DNA of 20,088 nt from a virus. Under the pieces are notes generated by a model. The model did not search any database and was not told the DNA's origin. It saw only the letters and a list, made by a program, of their open reading frames with translations. How positions within the stretch are numbered: the first letter of the stretch is position 1; each line of letters starts with the position of its first letter. Shown in pieces: positions 6,403 to 15,839 of this stretch. The DNA is taken from the IMG/VR virus record IMGVR_UViG_3300049218_000005, positions 1 to 20,088 of that record, one strand, 5' to 3'. A program made the position numbers and the translations under genes.

Positions 6403-7572
6403 CTACGCGGAGCCGAATCCCACCCCTGCGACACCAGTCTGGTCCGCGACGAGACCGCCGCCGCCTTGTGAGGGCGCGGCGCGGGTCTGGGCTGCGCGTT
6501 GGGTTGCTTGCAGATCAGCGGCGTTGCCCTCACCGGCCCCGATGAGTTGAGCCTGACTGACTGAACCGGGACCGTTCTGTGCCGTGCCGAGTTGCGCGTT
6601 CTCGAATCCTGACTGGGCCATCTGCGAGATTGAGTTGAGGCCGTCACCTAGCGAGTTCGCAAAGAAGTTCGCAGCTTGGGCCGTGGAGACGTTGTTCTGG
6701 CCCCCATTGGAGAGAAATGCTTGGAGCGCGTAGGCCTGACTCTGGCCCATCTCGCCAAAGCCAGTGAGCGTGCCTTCGCCACCTACAACCGCCGAATTGA
6801 ACTGCTGTTGTAACTGGTTGACGGTGTTGTCGGGGTTCAAGTAGTAACTCGCCAGTTGACCAGGAGTTATCCCTTGTGTATAACCATAGTTCTGCAACTC
6901 TTTCTGCACCGTGGGAAGCGCCGCCATTGCGTTCGTGTACTCGGTCGTGATGCGGTCGGACATCTCATTGGTGGACACGTCACCTGCCCACGCATTGCCA
7001 ATATCTTGAGCCGAGATGGTCCCTGGGACCATTCCTGCTGTTTCAGCCATTGCTTGAATCTGTTGGACGTAGGCCACGTAGCCCGCGATGCCCGCACCCG
7101 TGTTGGGGTCGGTGTTCGTGTAGCCATTGGCGATGCGCTGGTTATAACCAGGAAGGATGTCGTCAAATCCTGGCGCGGTGTTGATGGTCGAACTGATCTG
7201 GCTGGCGATGTCGCTTGCGCTCATGCCCTGACCGGCGAGGGTCTGGACCTGGGTGTTTATCCAGCCCGAGAGCGCACCAAGCCCCACTGACTGCGCCCAC
7301 GCCGTGATGGTGCTCGTCGCGGATTGGGCGTTACTGGCGTAGGTCGAACCAGCGGTGCCGGGAATTGTCTGGGTTGAGCCGTCTGAGAATACCTCAGTGA
7401 TCGTGCCATCGGGAGCGGTATTCGTAGAGACGACGGTGGGCGCTGGGTTGGTTGAGGTTGAGGTAGAGGTCGTGGTCGTAGAAGCAGAGGGCTTGGCGAC
7501 GCCACCTGAGTTGTCAAGCGTCGTCTGCGTGCCGACGTTCTCCATGTTGGTGAGTGCGGTGGAATTAGGCAT
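6403..7572 (-). CDS. Probable internal virion/minor head protein, 389 aa
   Basis: Residues about 28-55 form a Ser/Thr/Pro linker (TTTTSTSTSTNPAP). The folded part runs from about 90 to 320, with PGYNQRIANGY near 140, a helical stretch AGYVAYVQQIQAMAETAG, then DVSTNEMSDRITTEY and YYLNPDN. This order of short motifs resembles a family I associate with late operons of actinobacterial phages, usually annotated hypothetical or minor structural. The tail is Gly/Gln-rich. It is the last of four large proteins between portal and scaffold, and its ATG overlaps the previous TAA (TAATG). A virion-internal role is inference from position and composition. Confidence 0.68.
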   Translation of the reverse strand: MPNSTALTNMENVGTQTTLDNSGGVAKPSASTTTTSTSTSTNPAPTVVSTNTAPDGTITEVFSDGSTQTIPGTAGSTYASNAQSATSTITAWAQSVGLGALSGWINTQVQTLAGQGMSASDIASQISSTINTAPGFDDILPGYNQRIANGYTNTDPNTGAGIAGYVAYVQQIQAMAETAGMVPGTISAQDIGNAWAGDVSTNEMSDRITTEYTNAMAALPTVQKELQNYGYTQGITPGQLASYYLNPDNTVNQLQQQFNSAVVGGEGTLTGFGEMGQSQAYALQAFLSNGGQNNVSTAQAANFFANSLGDGLNSISQMAQSGFENAQLGTAQNGPGSVSQAQLIGAGEGNAADLQATQRAAQTRAAPSQGGGGLVADQTGVAGVGFGSA

Positions 7573-9254
7573 TATCGGCCACCGAACCCAAATGAAGCGT
7601 TAAGGTTTTGAGTCACCGAATCAGCCATTTGTTGGGCGTTGTTGGACTGGTCGAATTGTGGAGTAGTAGCAAGTTTTTGCTGCACTTGGTCAAGCGTAAG
7701 GGCAGTTTTCACGCCATTGGTGGAGTTCGGCGTGGCGATGACCCAATTCCATTGGGGGTTCGTGTAGTCAATGGAATTGGGGTTTATCCCGAGCATGTTA
7801 GAAATGACCGTCGTGTAGGGCTGGACGAACGAGGCGGGGGTCGTGCCTTGGGCTATGGACGGCGCGAGGCTCGGATAGAAGTTCGAGGCCATAGTTTTCA
7901 TGGTCTCGGTGAACTGCTGGGTGAAGCCGTTGATGAGGTTCGAGGATCCAAACGAACTACCCGAGCCGGTGTAATTCTGTAGTGCGTCTTGGACCTGCTG
8001 TAGCAAGAAATTATTATTGACCAGTGAGCCAGATGGACTACTGGGGTTGTACATCAAGTACTGTTGGGCGATTTGCTGGGCTGCTGAATAGAGTTGCGCT
8101 GAGATGCCGAAAAGACCGCCCGAGGACGTGTCACCTTGGGTCTGTTGGGAGAAGTCCGTAGGCGCGGTCGGTGCACCGGTGAAGAAGTCCGTGGGGATGC
8201 TGCCGACCTTTTGCCCTTGGACATTCGTGATTGTGTCAACAATCGCCTGGTCGAGCCATTCAGGGGCAGTGCCCGAGGCCGTGCCGAAACTTCCAGACGC
8301 GACGTAGTTGTTGCGTGCGTAGGTGAGCGCGATGGCGTCGAGTTCTTGCTTGGAGAGCGTGACGCCGATTTGGTTGGCGTCAGCGAGGACTTTCTCTTGT
8401 GCGTTCTGTAGAGCTTGGTTCGCCTGTGCGGGGTCGGTCCCATCCTGACCATTCGTGCCATACGCCTCATCCCAGTAGCGCCCGTTCGAGGTCGTGGTTT
8501 TCCACCAATCAGTGTTACTGAGGAACGTCTGAAACTCGTTCTGCTGGGAAGCCACGGTGGGATCGAGTTCTTGGGCGGCGTAGAGCATGACGGCGTTCAC
8601 CTGCGGGATTGACTCCCACCACGTCGTCTGGTAGCCGTATTCGGTTGTGAGGTTCTTATCTAACTGCGCCTTGTAGGTAGGGTCGGTGGCGTACTGCTTG
8701 ATGACCTGTTCCGCGCGTCCGAGGTCGGGCGAGTTGGCGAACGCCGTGAGGTCGTAACCATAGAAGTTCTTGACGTTCGCGCCAGCGATAGGTTGCGTGG
8801 GGGTTTGGGTGCCCACGTTGACCGCACCGACTTCGCCCGCCGTCCCACCGGCTGCTGCACCCACGGACTGAGCATACGATAACGACGCCTTTTTTGCGGC
8901 GGGGGTTGCTGAACCTTCCCAATTCGCTGAAGCAAGCGCGGACGTTAATTGTTCGGTTGTCGTCGCGGGGTTCTTTAATGCGTCAAGATACTCCGTCGTG
9001 CCGTGTGAGGTCATGTAGTCAGTGAGCGCCTTGTAGCCCGCTTGCACGTTCGCGAATTGCGATACCGCCGAACCCGCCAGTGTCGTACCACCGGCTTCGA
9101 TGGCGAGCGGATTGTTCGTCGCATCGGTCGCTTCGTGCATGGCTTGTGCCGTAAGGAAGGTAACGCGAGGGTCGCTCGTCGTCGTCGCGGGTGCGCCAAT
9201 GCTTTGCAAGTACCCTTGCGCCCACTGTTGGGCTTGGGCTTGGTTCATCGCCAT
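7572..9254 (-). CDS. Virion protein with N-terminal lysozyme/transglycosylase-like segment, 560 aa
   Basis: The first 130 residues look like a degenerate muramidase/lytic transglycosylase-type domain: FLTAQAMHEAT with Glu41 as the candidate catalytic residue, NPLA at 48-51, then SQFANVQAGYKAL at about 65-77 and ANWEGS near 110. The same pattern (E, NPLA, F-x-x-VQ-x-G, Y, WG-like end) is known in phage peptidoglycan hydrolases. The rest is Gln/Asn/Ala-rich and ends in a conserved-looking block (NFYPSLAPSIAQGTTPASFVQPY... PQWNWVIATP) resembling internal proteins of actinobacterial phages. It may open the cell wall locally during DNA entry. Catalytic activity is unproven because the match is weak. 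It starts in TAATG with the previous gene. Confidence 0.68.
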   Translation of the reverse strand: MAMNQAQAQQWAQGYLQSIGAPATTTSDPRVTFLTAQAMHEATDATNNPLAIEAGGTTLAGSAVSQFANVQAGYKALTDYMTSHGTTEYLDALKNPATTTEQLTSALASANWEGSATPAAKKASLSYAQSVGAAAGGTAGEVGAVNVGTQTPTQPIAGANVKNFYGYDLTAFANSPDLGRAEQVIKQYATDPTYKAQLDKNLTTEYGYQTTWWESIPQVNAVMLYAAQELDPTVASQQNEFQTFLSNTDWWKTTTSNGRYWDEAYGTNGQDGTDPAQANQALQNAQEKVLADANQIGVTLSKQELDAIALTYARNNYVASGSFGTASGTAPEWLDQAIVDTITNVQGQKVGSIPTDFFTGAPTAPTDFSQQTQGDTSSGGLFGISAQLYSAAQQIAQQYLMYNPSSPSGSLVNNNFLLQQVQDALQNYTGSGSSFGSSNLINGFTQQFTETMKTMASNFYPSLAPSIAQGTTPASFVQPYTTVISNMLGINPNSIDYTNPQWNWVIATPNSTNGVKTALTLDQVQQKLATTPQFDQSNNAQQMADSVTQNLNASFGFGGR

Positions 9255-10921
9255 TAGAGGTTCCCCGTTGATCCACCAACCGGCGCGGCGGTAGCGGCTT
9301 CTGGCGAGACTGGGCCGGTGAAGGTGTCAGAAGAAGTCTGGTTGTACATGCTCGGTGTTCCTGTGAGCATCTTGTTCAGTTCCTCACCCCAACTTGCGGT
9401 TTGTGCGGCTTCGTAACTCGCGGGGTCGGACTGCTTCGCGGCAAGGTTCGCTTCAGCGGTGGCGTCGGGTGCGGATACCTTTACGGTCACGTCCGAGTTG
9501 TCCACTTGACTTTGTAGCGCCGTGATTTGGTTATTAACTTCGGCGGCGACTTGGTTGCCGAACGTTGAGAGATTGGTGCCCTCCTTGGTCCCAAAGGGCG
9601 TGCCACTGGCGATGGACGCAATGGCCTTGGACCACGAGTTGCCGTTGCTCTCGTAGGCGTTGGAGAGAAGTGACGTGAAGGCCGCTTGCTGGACGGACTG
9701 TGGCGCGGCACCGGGGGTTGCGTACTTCTTGGCGAGTGGGTAGAGAGTTTGGACTTCCTTCCAGTCAGCCGCCGAGAGTGCGTAAAGGCCACCGTAGGTA
9801 GTCGTCGTCGCGCCACTCGGCGCACCGGGAGCCGTCGTGTAACGCTGTTGGTACTTCGTCTGGCGCGTCGTCGTATAGCCAGCATTTATTTGACCCTGGC
9901 CAGTGACCACGCTCTCAATGTCATTCAAGATTCCTGGATTATTCGGCGTGCGTGTAGTTATGGTTCCGTCCGGTGTCGGCAGAAGGTTCGCGCCGACTTG
10001 GGTGCCTTGGGGCGTGTTGTACTCCGCGACCCCAGCGGGCAGACGTGTACCAGCGGGTGCCGCGGTCGCGGCTTCGTTCGCTTGAATCGTCGCGCCCTGT
10101 GAACCTGGCGTTTGTGGTGGTGACGTGGGGATTGAGCCAGTGGCGGGGCCTTGGACGGTGCCGGCGCCCGGAAGTTTCGTACCCGTGACCGCTGCTTGGT
10201 AGGCCGCGATAACCGTGTCGATGCCGTCAGGTCCAAGTTTGTTCAGCGCCGATTCCTCAGAGTGCGCTTGGTTTATCTCGTCTTGGGCTTCGGTGCGCGG
10301 CGCGGAGGCATAGGCGGTGTCTTGGTTTTGTACTTGCTTGATGAACGACTGGATCTGCGCGGCGGATGGCGAGTAGCCGAGCGCCTGTTCAAAGGCTTGG
10401 GTAAGCGTTGCCGAGAGCGTTGTCGGGTTCTCAACGGTGGCGACGATGGGCGTACTCGCGGCCTTTTGCGCGGACTCAAGGCCGAGCGATATTTGGTTCT
10501 GTATCCCACTCGTCCCCGTGGCGTTTTGATTGAGCCACGCAACAACGTTGCTGCCTTGCGCGGAGGTCTGACCAATCAGTGATTTGAAGGCGGACGCGGA
10601 CGCGGAATTGTTCTCTCCCGTTGCCTCGGACGCCGACAACGCGCCCGTCTCGACCATTGAACTTTGCACCGTCTGACGCTCGGCTTGCGTGAGTCCGAAG
10701 TACCACGCGAGGTATTCGGCGTTCGCGTTTAACTTTCCAGTTTGAAGGTCAATGTAGGTAGGCAGTTCTGAGGACGAGACATTGTAATCAGCCGCGAACT
10801 GGCTAGGGGTGAGCGAGAGAACTGACGCGCTACTCGTTCCCTGACTGGACGTGTCGGTGCTAGGGAACGAACCACTCGTTCCGGCGCTTGATGTTGATGT
10901 GGAGTCAAGGAGATTGGTCAT
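9254..10921 (-). CDS. Large Ala/Ser/Thr-rich probable internal virion protein, 555 aa
   Basis: No enzyme motif is visible. The N-terminal 40 residues are Ser/Thr-rich. A segment near residue 45 (LTPSQFAADYNVSSSELPTYIDLQ) and another near 180 (TLTQAFEQALGYSPSAAQIQSFI) look helical and folded. Residues about 250-330 are Pro/Thr/Gly-rich, and the C-terminal third has SDPASYEAAQTASWGEELNKML. It lies between the giant protein and the lysozyme-like protein and overlaps the former by ATGA, so the set is translated in a coupled way. An internal core, ejection or portal-plug component is the best guess, not proven. Confidence 0.65.
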   Translation of the reverse strand: MTNLLDSTSTSSAGTSGSFPSTDTSSQGTSSASVLSLTPSQFAADYNVSSSELPTYIDLQTGKLNANAEYLAWYFGLTQAERQTVQSSMVETGALSASEATGENNSASASAFKSLIGQTSAQGSNVVAWLNQNATGTSGIQNQISLGLESAQKAASTPIVATVENPTTLSATLTQAFEQALGYSPSAAQIQSFIKQVQNQDTAYASAPRTEAQDEINQAHSEESALNKLGPDGIDTVIAAYQAAVTGTKLPGAGTVQGPATGSIPTSPPQTPGSQGATIQANEAATAAPAGTRLPAGVAEYNTPQGTQVGANLLPTPDGTITTRTPNNPGILNDIESVVTGQGQINAGYTTTRQTKYQQRYTTAPGAPSGATTTTYGGLYALSAADWKEVQTLYPLAKKYATPGAAPQSVQQAAFTSLLSNAYESNGNSWSKAIASIASGTPFGTKEGTNLSTFGNQVAAEVNNQITALQSQVDNSDVTVKVSAPDATAEANLAAKQSDPASYEAAQTASWGEELNKMLTGTPSMYNQTSSDTFTGPVSPEAATAAPVGGSTGNL

Positions 10922-13900
10922 GATGCCTTATTCCATGTTCGTGCGGTGAAACTTCCGGGGAGCGTATTGGCGATGTTCGTTGGCTCAGTCTGGGTCGTCG
11001 GAAGTGACAAGAACAGACCTGTGATGACGTTGGCGATTTGGGGGTTCGCCGCGGCGGTCACGTAGAGACTATTTTTCCAATGTTGATTGATGCTTGACTG
11101 TGACTCGCCCGCGGAACCGTCCTGTGAGCCAATGGTGAGTTGACTTTGGTACAGATCGTAGGCCTTCAAGAGCACGCGAGTATCACGCGCCACCGGTGTG
11201 TCGGGGGCTTCGGGTGAAGCGAGTAACGCCTTCATCTGTTGGATGGCTTGACCGCGTTCAGTCTCTCGAGTATCCGAGTTCCACCAGTCGCCCCATATCG
11301 GGTTTTGTACTGCGTACTTAGAAAGCGTTGTTTGCCACGCTTGCTCGGCGTCGTACTTCGCAGTACCCGATAGACCTTGTAACTGCTTTTCGTACTGGGG
11401 ATACCACTTGTCAAGGACGATGGCGTTTCCCGCTGAGACGTAGAGTTGGCGCAAGTAGCCCGAGAGTTCATTTCCCGAGCCATCAGGTACTTCGCCACCA
11501 GGGAACCATTTGACACGAAGGCCCTGGGCGATTTGCTCGTTGTAGACATTCGCGTTGTACTTCGTGTTCGTGTTCGGTGGCAAGAGAAGTAGTGCAGCTT
11601 GTGGGTACGCACGGATGAGTGGCATGTTGTCGTTAATCCACTTCTCGGCAGCGACCGACGAAGGGATGGTGACGCCCGTACCACTCGTGGACTGGAACAC
11701 CGTATAGGGGGTCGCGTCAGGGTTCTTCTTTAGGAACTCTTGGATGCCTTTAGAAACTGACTTTGTGGCGTTGATGTAACCCGTCAGTTCGCCAGTCTCC
11801 TTGTTGTACATCTGGTTCGTCAGTTCGGGCGATATTGGCGTGACGGCACCGACGATTGCTTTGACCGCGTACATGATTTGGGTCTGGGCGCGAACGCGGT
11901 CAATGAATGTCTGCATGGTGAACGAACTGGCATTGGGCGGTGGGACTTTACCTTCGGCCTCAAGTGTCGCTAAAGTCTGCATGAATGTGGAATTAAACGA
12001 ACGCTGATTGAACGAGGGGAACGCTGCGGTGAGAAGGCGCTGGACAATCGTGTTCGGCACCATTTGTTCGTAGATCGGTTCAGTCGCCGTGGGGCCAAGT
12101 ATCGTCGTCGCGGCAGAACTGAGATCGGACTTCAAGACCGGCGAGAGCGTCGCGGGAAAAAACTGCGCGATGGCTTCAGTGGGGATTGAGACCAAAGGCC
12201 CAAGGTCAGGGCGAAAGCCCGACGAAAGCGGGAAGATGACACTTGACGCGCCGAGATTCCAGCCCATACCTACCGGTGTCGAGCCTTCTACGGGTATGCC
12301 AATCATGGACGCCGCACCCGCGACACCAGCGGTCAAGAATCCCGTACCGGGCATCACGAAGTAGCCGTTGCCGTTCTTGCCTTGGAACACTTGGCCCACG
12401 TCATGGATGTTCGAGATGAGCAACTGGTACTTACGAAACGCGCCGGGATCTTCTGCGAGCAAGCGTCCCATGCGACGATACGCCTGTTCTTGGGCGAAGT
12501 AGAACGGTGCCCAGTTGCGTAATGTCACACTCCACTGGGTCCGATCAGTGAGATTGTGGACGTTGCGAATAGCGTTGTTGACGGTTCGACTAAGAGCCAA
12601 GGTCATCGCCTCGTCCTCGTCAAGAGTCCCGTTCTCAATCAACGGTTCAACGAGTCGCCACTGGTTCTTGAACTCCGCGAAGGCAATTGGTTGGCGCGAC
12701 ATGAAGTTCACCATTGGGTTGAGGACTTTGCGAAATCCAATGTTGGCGATTGACTGGATGCCACGTGGAGGCGCGGGAACAATCTCGCGACCCTTCACCA
12801 CGACGGGGCGCTGGGTCTTTCCAATGGCGTCAAGTTCCTCGTCGCTCGGCGTCTCGCCAAGTGCGATGTGACCAAGTAGGGATGCGTTCATCGTGCGATC
12901 AGCGCCACGAGTGGCACCGCGCAAGTTCGCCACAATGGTCCTCGCCCATTCGTCGTAGTTGTCCATATCAGCAGGACGCGGCGTGTCCTTAAAGGCGGTG
13001 AGTGGCTCAAGAGAGCGCAAGAACCGCTGGCCTTCGTCTTTGGGCAAGTTGCGCAGATAATCAGCCACCGACTGGGCGGCGCGACTTGACGCCTCTTCAA
13101 GGTCAAGACCGTTCCGTGCGCCTTCAATGAGTTTGGACGCAGCGAGTTGACTAGCGTCATCGTTGGCGATTTCGTGTAACCACGACGACCACGCAGGAAC
13201 GTAGTTCTTGTCACCGACGCCGAACTCGCCGAAGTTCTTGGTCGTCTTAGTCGGCGTGTCATAGTAGCGACGGCGTAACAAGTTCGTCGTCTGTTCCTCA
13301 CGGTTGTCAACCACTTCACTTGAGTAGTCGTGACCCGACGAAAGACCTGGGGTGGCGTACTGACCACCCATCGCGTCAATATAGCGAGTGCCGAGTTCCA
13401 CGTCCTCGGAGTTTCGTCCAACAAGTCGCCAGACGAGACCAGAAATCGCGCCGAGGTCGTCGTTCTCTGCCTTGTAACCGAGTTTGGCGACGTTGATGGC
13501 GACGCCAGATTTTACGAGGTTGCCAACGCCAAGGCGAAGGGCGTTAGGAATCATCTCAGCAAGTGCGATGTGCATGGCGTAGGAGGGCGTAAGAAGGACG
13601 AGGGGTTTGAAGATTCCTTGGGTGATGTGCGAGTACGCGAAGTCGTCCGCGCGACCGTAAAGATCGCGTGAACCCTTCAAGAACTTGGCAGCACGCCTCG
13701 CTTCTGCGAGGTCAAGGAATTGGAGTTTGCCGGTCTGGTTCTTGGTTATCGCCGCGCCATATTCCCAACCACTTTCTGGGTCGCGAATAGTTGAGAGATT
13801 GCGCCCCTCGTCGTCAAGTCCATACACCGCTTCTCGCCCAAACATCCCACCGCCAATCACGTTGTCAAGAGCTTGGGCCATAGCCTTTTGGTGTTCGGGG

Positions 13901-15357
13901 CGCACGTACTCGTCGAGGAACTCGTCGCGGTCAATACCGCGAAAGCCTGCGAGGTTGAACAATGTCGAAAGTGACAAGTTGCGGTAAATGCGAATCTTGG
14001 TCGCAAGGTCGGGCGCGTTCGCGTACTCATTGGCAATCATCGCGGCGGTGCGCCGATTCTCGGTAAATCGCGCCGTGCGGTAAATCCCAACGGTTCCGTC
14101 GTCAAGGTTTGATGAAGGGTCAAATGAACCGCCGCTAAAGCCAGCGTGTACTTCATCCCATGCGTCAGGGAGTCGGGTGAACGCTCGCGACACTTTGGCA
14201 ATAGCGGGGTTGCTCGCATTGTCTAATGCCTCACGGGCGCTTTGGAAAGGGAGGCGCGTAATCGCCAGCGTCGGCAACTTGCCCGAAAAGGTGAGTTCGC
14301 TCGTGCGTAGTGTGTCCTTGAAAATCTGCGCGACTTCTTCGCTGGTGTCGGCGTTACCGAGTGCGGTGAGTAGTGCGTGCTGTTGGGCAATGGAACGATA
14401 CGCGGGCGTCGCCGCAATCTCGCCCGCCGACTTGTCCGCAATGTCACCGAACGCTCGACGCACCGAACCGTACTGCGTGTACGCACGGTCAACGTCCTCG
14501 GCGGTCGCGACGCCCGTACCGCCGAAATAATTACCGAGCAACCCACTCGCGCCCTGCGCAGAGTTCGCCTCGCCAATCAAACTGCCAACCTCCGCGCCGC
14601 CAACATTCATGTCCGCGATGCCGTCCACGAGACCTGACGTGACCTTAAACAACGTCGTGCCGCGTCGCAGTTCAGGAAAGACGTGACTGAGTTCTGAGAT
14701 GATGTCGCGCCCCAAGGAGACAGGTTGACCAGTGTTCGGATCGACATAGGTGTTCCCGTCAGTGGTGCGCTCCCACGAGTCCTTGTAAAATACCTGACCT
14801 TCAATGCCGGCGGCAGCTTCGGCACCGAGCACGCCACCGTAGACACCACCGGCAAGTGTGCCAAGCGCCGCACCACCGGCGATGCCGATTCCTTCCATCA
14901 GCGCAGCACCAATGCCGTGACGAGCTTCGACATCGTGAAGGTAGCGATACTCGTGCTGTGCGACTTGCAAAGGGGTGTTAAGAACCTGCATGGCCTTGGA
15001 GCCAATGTCTTTGGCCCCTTGGAGAAGGTCCGAACCCACCCCGGACACGGCGGCGACGACGTGGTTGCCAAACCAGTTGAGCGCGTTGTCAAGTTCGTTC
15101 CCTCCCCCTACTGCTTGGGCCACTCGATCCTGAGCGTTGGCGTCACTGATGGCGTTCGTGCCACGAGCGACTGCTTGAGAGTTGCCCGCCACGTCTCCGC
15201 CCGCCGTCGCGACGCCAACACTAAGGCCCGGCGACTGGCCGAGTTCGGGGGCGGTCTTTAGGACTTGGGTGAGGTTGGACGAGAGCGAGGGCGACGGCGA
15301 CTCAGGAAGGGTCGTCGTTGGTGTAGGCGTCGAGTCGGTCGTGGCGACGTTGCTCAC
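10918..15357 (-). CDS. Giant 1479-aa probable internal/ejection virion protein
   Basis: The largest gene, more than a fifth of the window. The first 75 residues are Ser/Thr/Pro-rich. Residues about 148-187 form a Gly/Ala hydrophobic segment (GIGIAGGAALGTLAGGVYGG) like a membrane-active or glycine-zipper stretch. It is followed by KDSWERTTDGNTYVDP near 192, a helical block near 583-611 (LTPSYAMHIALAEMIPNALR), and a second Gly-rich hydrophobic region at about 995-1065 that includes FRPDLGPLVSIPTEA. The remainder is mostly helical and charged. Very large portal-proximal proteins in short-tailed phages are often ejected with the DNA (as T7 gp16 is), which fits this one. I see no polymerase or nuclease motif. 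The GTG start overlaps the upstream TGA (GTGA). Confidence 0.72.
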   Translation of the reverse strand: MSNVATTDSTPTPTTTLPESPSPSLSSNLTQVLKTAPELGQSPGLSVGVATAGGDVAGNSQAVARGTNAISDANAQDRVAQAVGGGNELDNALNWFGNHVVAAVSGVGSDLLQGAKDIGSKAMQVLNTPLQVAQHEYRYLHDVEARHGIGAALMEGIGIAGGAALGTLAGGVYGGVLGAEAAAGIEGQVFYKDSWERTTDGNTYVDPNTGQPVSLGRDIISELSHVFPELRRGTTLFKVTSGLVDGIADMNVGGAEVGSLIGEANSAQGASGLLGNYFGGTGVATAEDVDRAYTQYGSVRRAFGDIADKSAGEIAATPAYRSIAQQHALLTALGNADTSEEVAQIFKDTLRTSELTFSGKLPTLAITRLPFQSAREALDNASNPAIAKVSRAFTRLPDAWDEVHAGFSGGSFDPSSNLDDGTVGIYRTARFTENRRTAAMIANEYANAPDLATKIRIYRNLSLSTLFNLAGFRGIDRDEFLDEYVRPEHQKAMAQALDNVIGGGMFGREAVYGLDDEGRNLSTIRDPESGWEYGAAITKNQTGKLQFLDLAEARRAAKFLKGSRDLYGRADDFAYSHITQGIFKPLVLLTPSYAMHIALAEMIPNALRLGVGNLVKSGVAINVAKLGYKAENDDLGAISGLVWRLVGRNSEDVELGTRYIDAMGGQYATPGLSSGHDYSSEVVDNREEQTTNLLRRRYYDTPTKTTKNFGEFGVGDKNYVPAWSSWLHEIANDDASQLAASKLIEGARNGLDLEEASSRAAQSVADYLRNLPKDEGQRFLRSLEPLTAFKDTPRPADMDNYDEWARTIVANLRGATRGADRTMNASLLGHIALGETPSDEELDAIGKTQRPVVVKGREIVPAPPRGIQSIANIGFRKVLNPMVNFMSRQPIAFAEFKNQWRLVEPLIENGTLDEDEAMTLALSRTVNNAIRNVHNLTDRTQWSVTLRNWAPFYFAQEQAYRRMGRLLAEDPGAFRKYQLLISNIHDVGQVFQGKNGNGYFVMPGTGFLTAGVAGAASMIGIPVEGSTPVGMGWNLGASSVIFPLSSGFRPDLGPLVSIPTEAIAQFFPATLSPVLKSDLSSAATTILGPTATEPIYEQMVPNTIVQRLLTAAFPSFNQRSFNSTFMQTLATLEAEGKVPPPNASSFTMQTFIDRVRAQTQIMYAVKAIVGAVTPISPELTNQMYNKETGELTGYINATKSVSKGIQEFLKKNPDATPYTVFQSTSGTGVTIPSSVAAEKWINDNMPLIRAYPQAALLLLPPNTNTKYNANVYNEQIAQGLRVKWFPGGEVPDGSGNELSGYLRQLYVSAGNAIVLDKWYPQYEKQLQGLSGTAKYDAEQAWQTTLSKYAVQNPIWGDWWNSDTRETERGQAIQQMKALLASPEAPDTPVARDTRVLLKAYDLYQSQLTIGSQDGSAGESQSSINQHWKNSLYVTAAANPQIANVITGLFLSLPTTQTEPTNIANTLPGSFTARTWNKAS

Positions 15358-15839
15358 GTCACACCGCCAACCGCTCGAGCGGCGAGGTCTTTAATGGCGC
15401 TCGTGGCGCTTGGTTGCGCGGCGAGCGAGGTGAGCAGGTGCGCGAGGGTGCCTTGTTCGATGGTCGATTGGCGTGCGGCGGCACCGATACCGTTGAGCGA
15501 TTCAGGCCCTGCGCCCGGGCCCTGCGGTAGTCCCGTCGTCACTGGCTCGTTCGGTCGCTCAGTAGGTCGCGTCAGGGTTCCGTTCGCGCCCGCGAGTGGT
15601 GTCCCGAGGACGTTTTGAAGTCCCCCAACGCTCGGTGATGATGCGGGCGTTGGGGTGGGAGGCGCGGCCTGTTGAGGCTGCGCGGGCTGAGGTAGCCCTG
15701 AAGGAATCTGTTGTTGAGCGACGACCTGTTGGGCCTGTTCGCCGTAGCCCTGTCCAGGTATGCGAACGATTGGAGGTTTGGTCAGATCGGAACGGTTCGG
15801 CTTGGGTGCCGAGGATTTTGACGAACGGGCGTGGGGCAT
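15354..15839 (-). CDS. Pro/Gln-rich small protein following the portal, 161 aa
   Basis: A basic N terminus (MPHARSSKSSAPKPNR) is followed by IPGQGYGEQAQQVVAQQQIP, then a Pro/Ala/Gln linker and the segment PTERPNEPVTTGLPQGPGAGPESL at about 92-115. The 'YG... Q-x-x-P ... T-x-RP-x-EPVT-x-G-x-x-x-GPG' pattern resembles small proteins I associate with the gene directly after the portal in actinobacterial short-tailed phages. A short helical C terminus follows (LAHLLTSLAAQ). The role is unknown; a portal-associated or head-tail accessory function is plausible. Its ATG follows the portal stop with no gap (TAAATG). Confidence 0.66.
   Translation of the reverse strand: MPHARSSKSSAPKPNRSDLTKPPIVRIPGQGYGEQAQQVVAQQQIPSGLPQPAQPQQAAPPTPTPASSPSVGGLQNVLGTPLAGANGTLTRPTERPNEPVTTGLPQGPGAGPESLNGIGAAARQSTIEQGTLAHLLTSLAAQPSATSAIKDLAARAVGGVT

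Noticed and set aside
7525-7542. 18-bp exact repeat CTGCGTGCCGACGTTCTC, also at 17001-17018
   Set aside because: Both copies lie in frame in different genes and encode the same ENVGTQ. Shared codon preference over a six-residue coincidence is the simplest explanation; no flanking similarity is seen.
10918-15357. N4-type virion RNA polymerase
   Set aside because: Considered because the capsid protein is N4-gp56-like and the protein is giant. I found no single-subunit polymerase motifs, and the composition fits an internal/ejection protein better.
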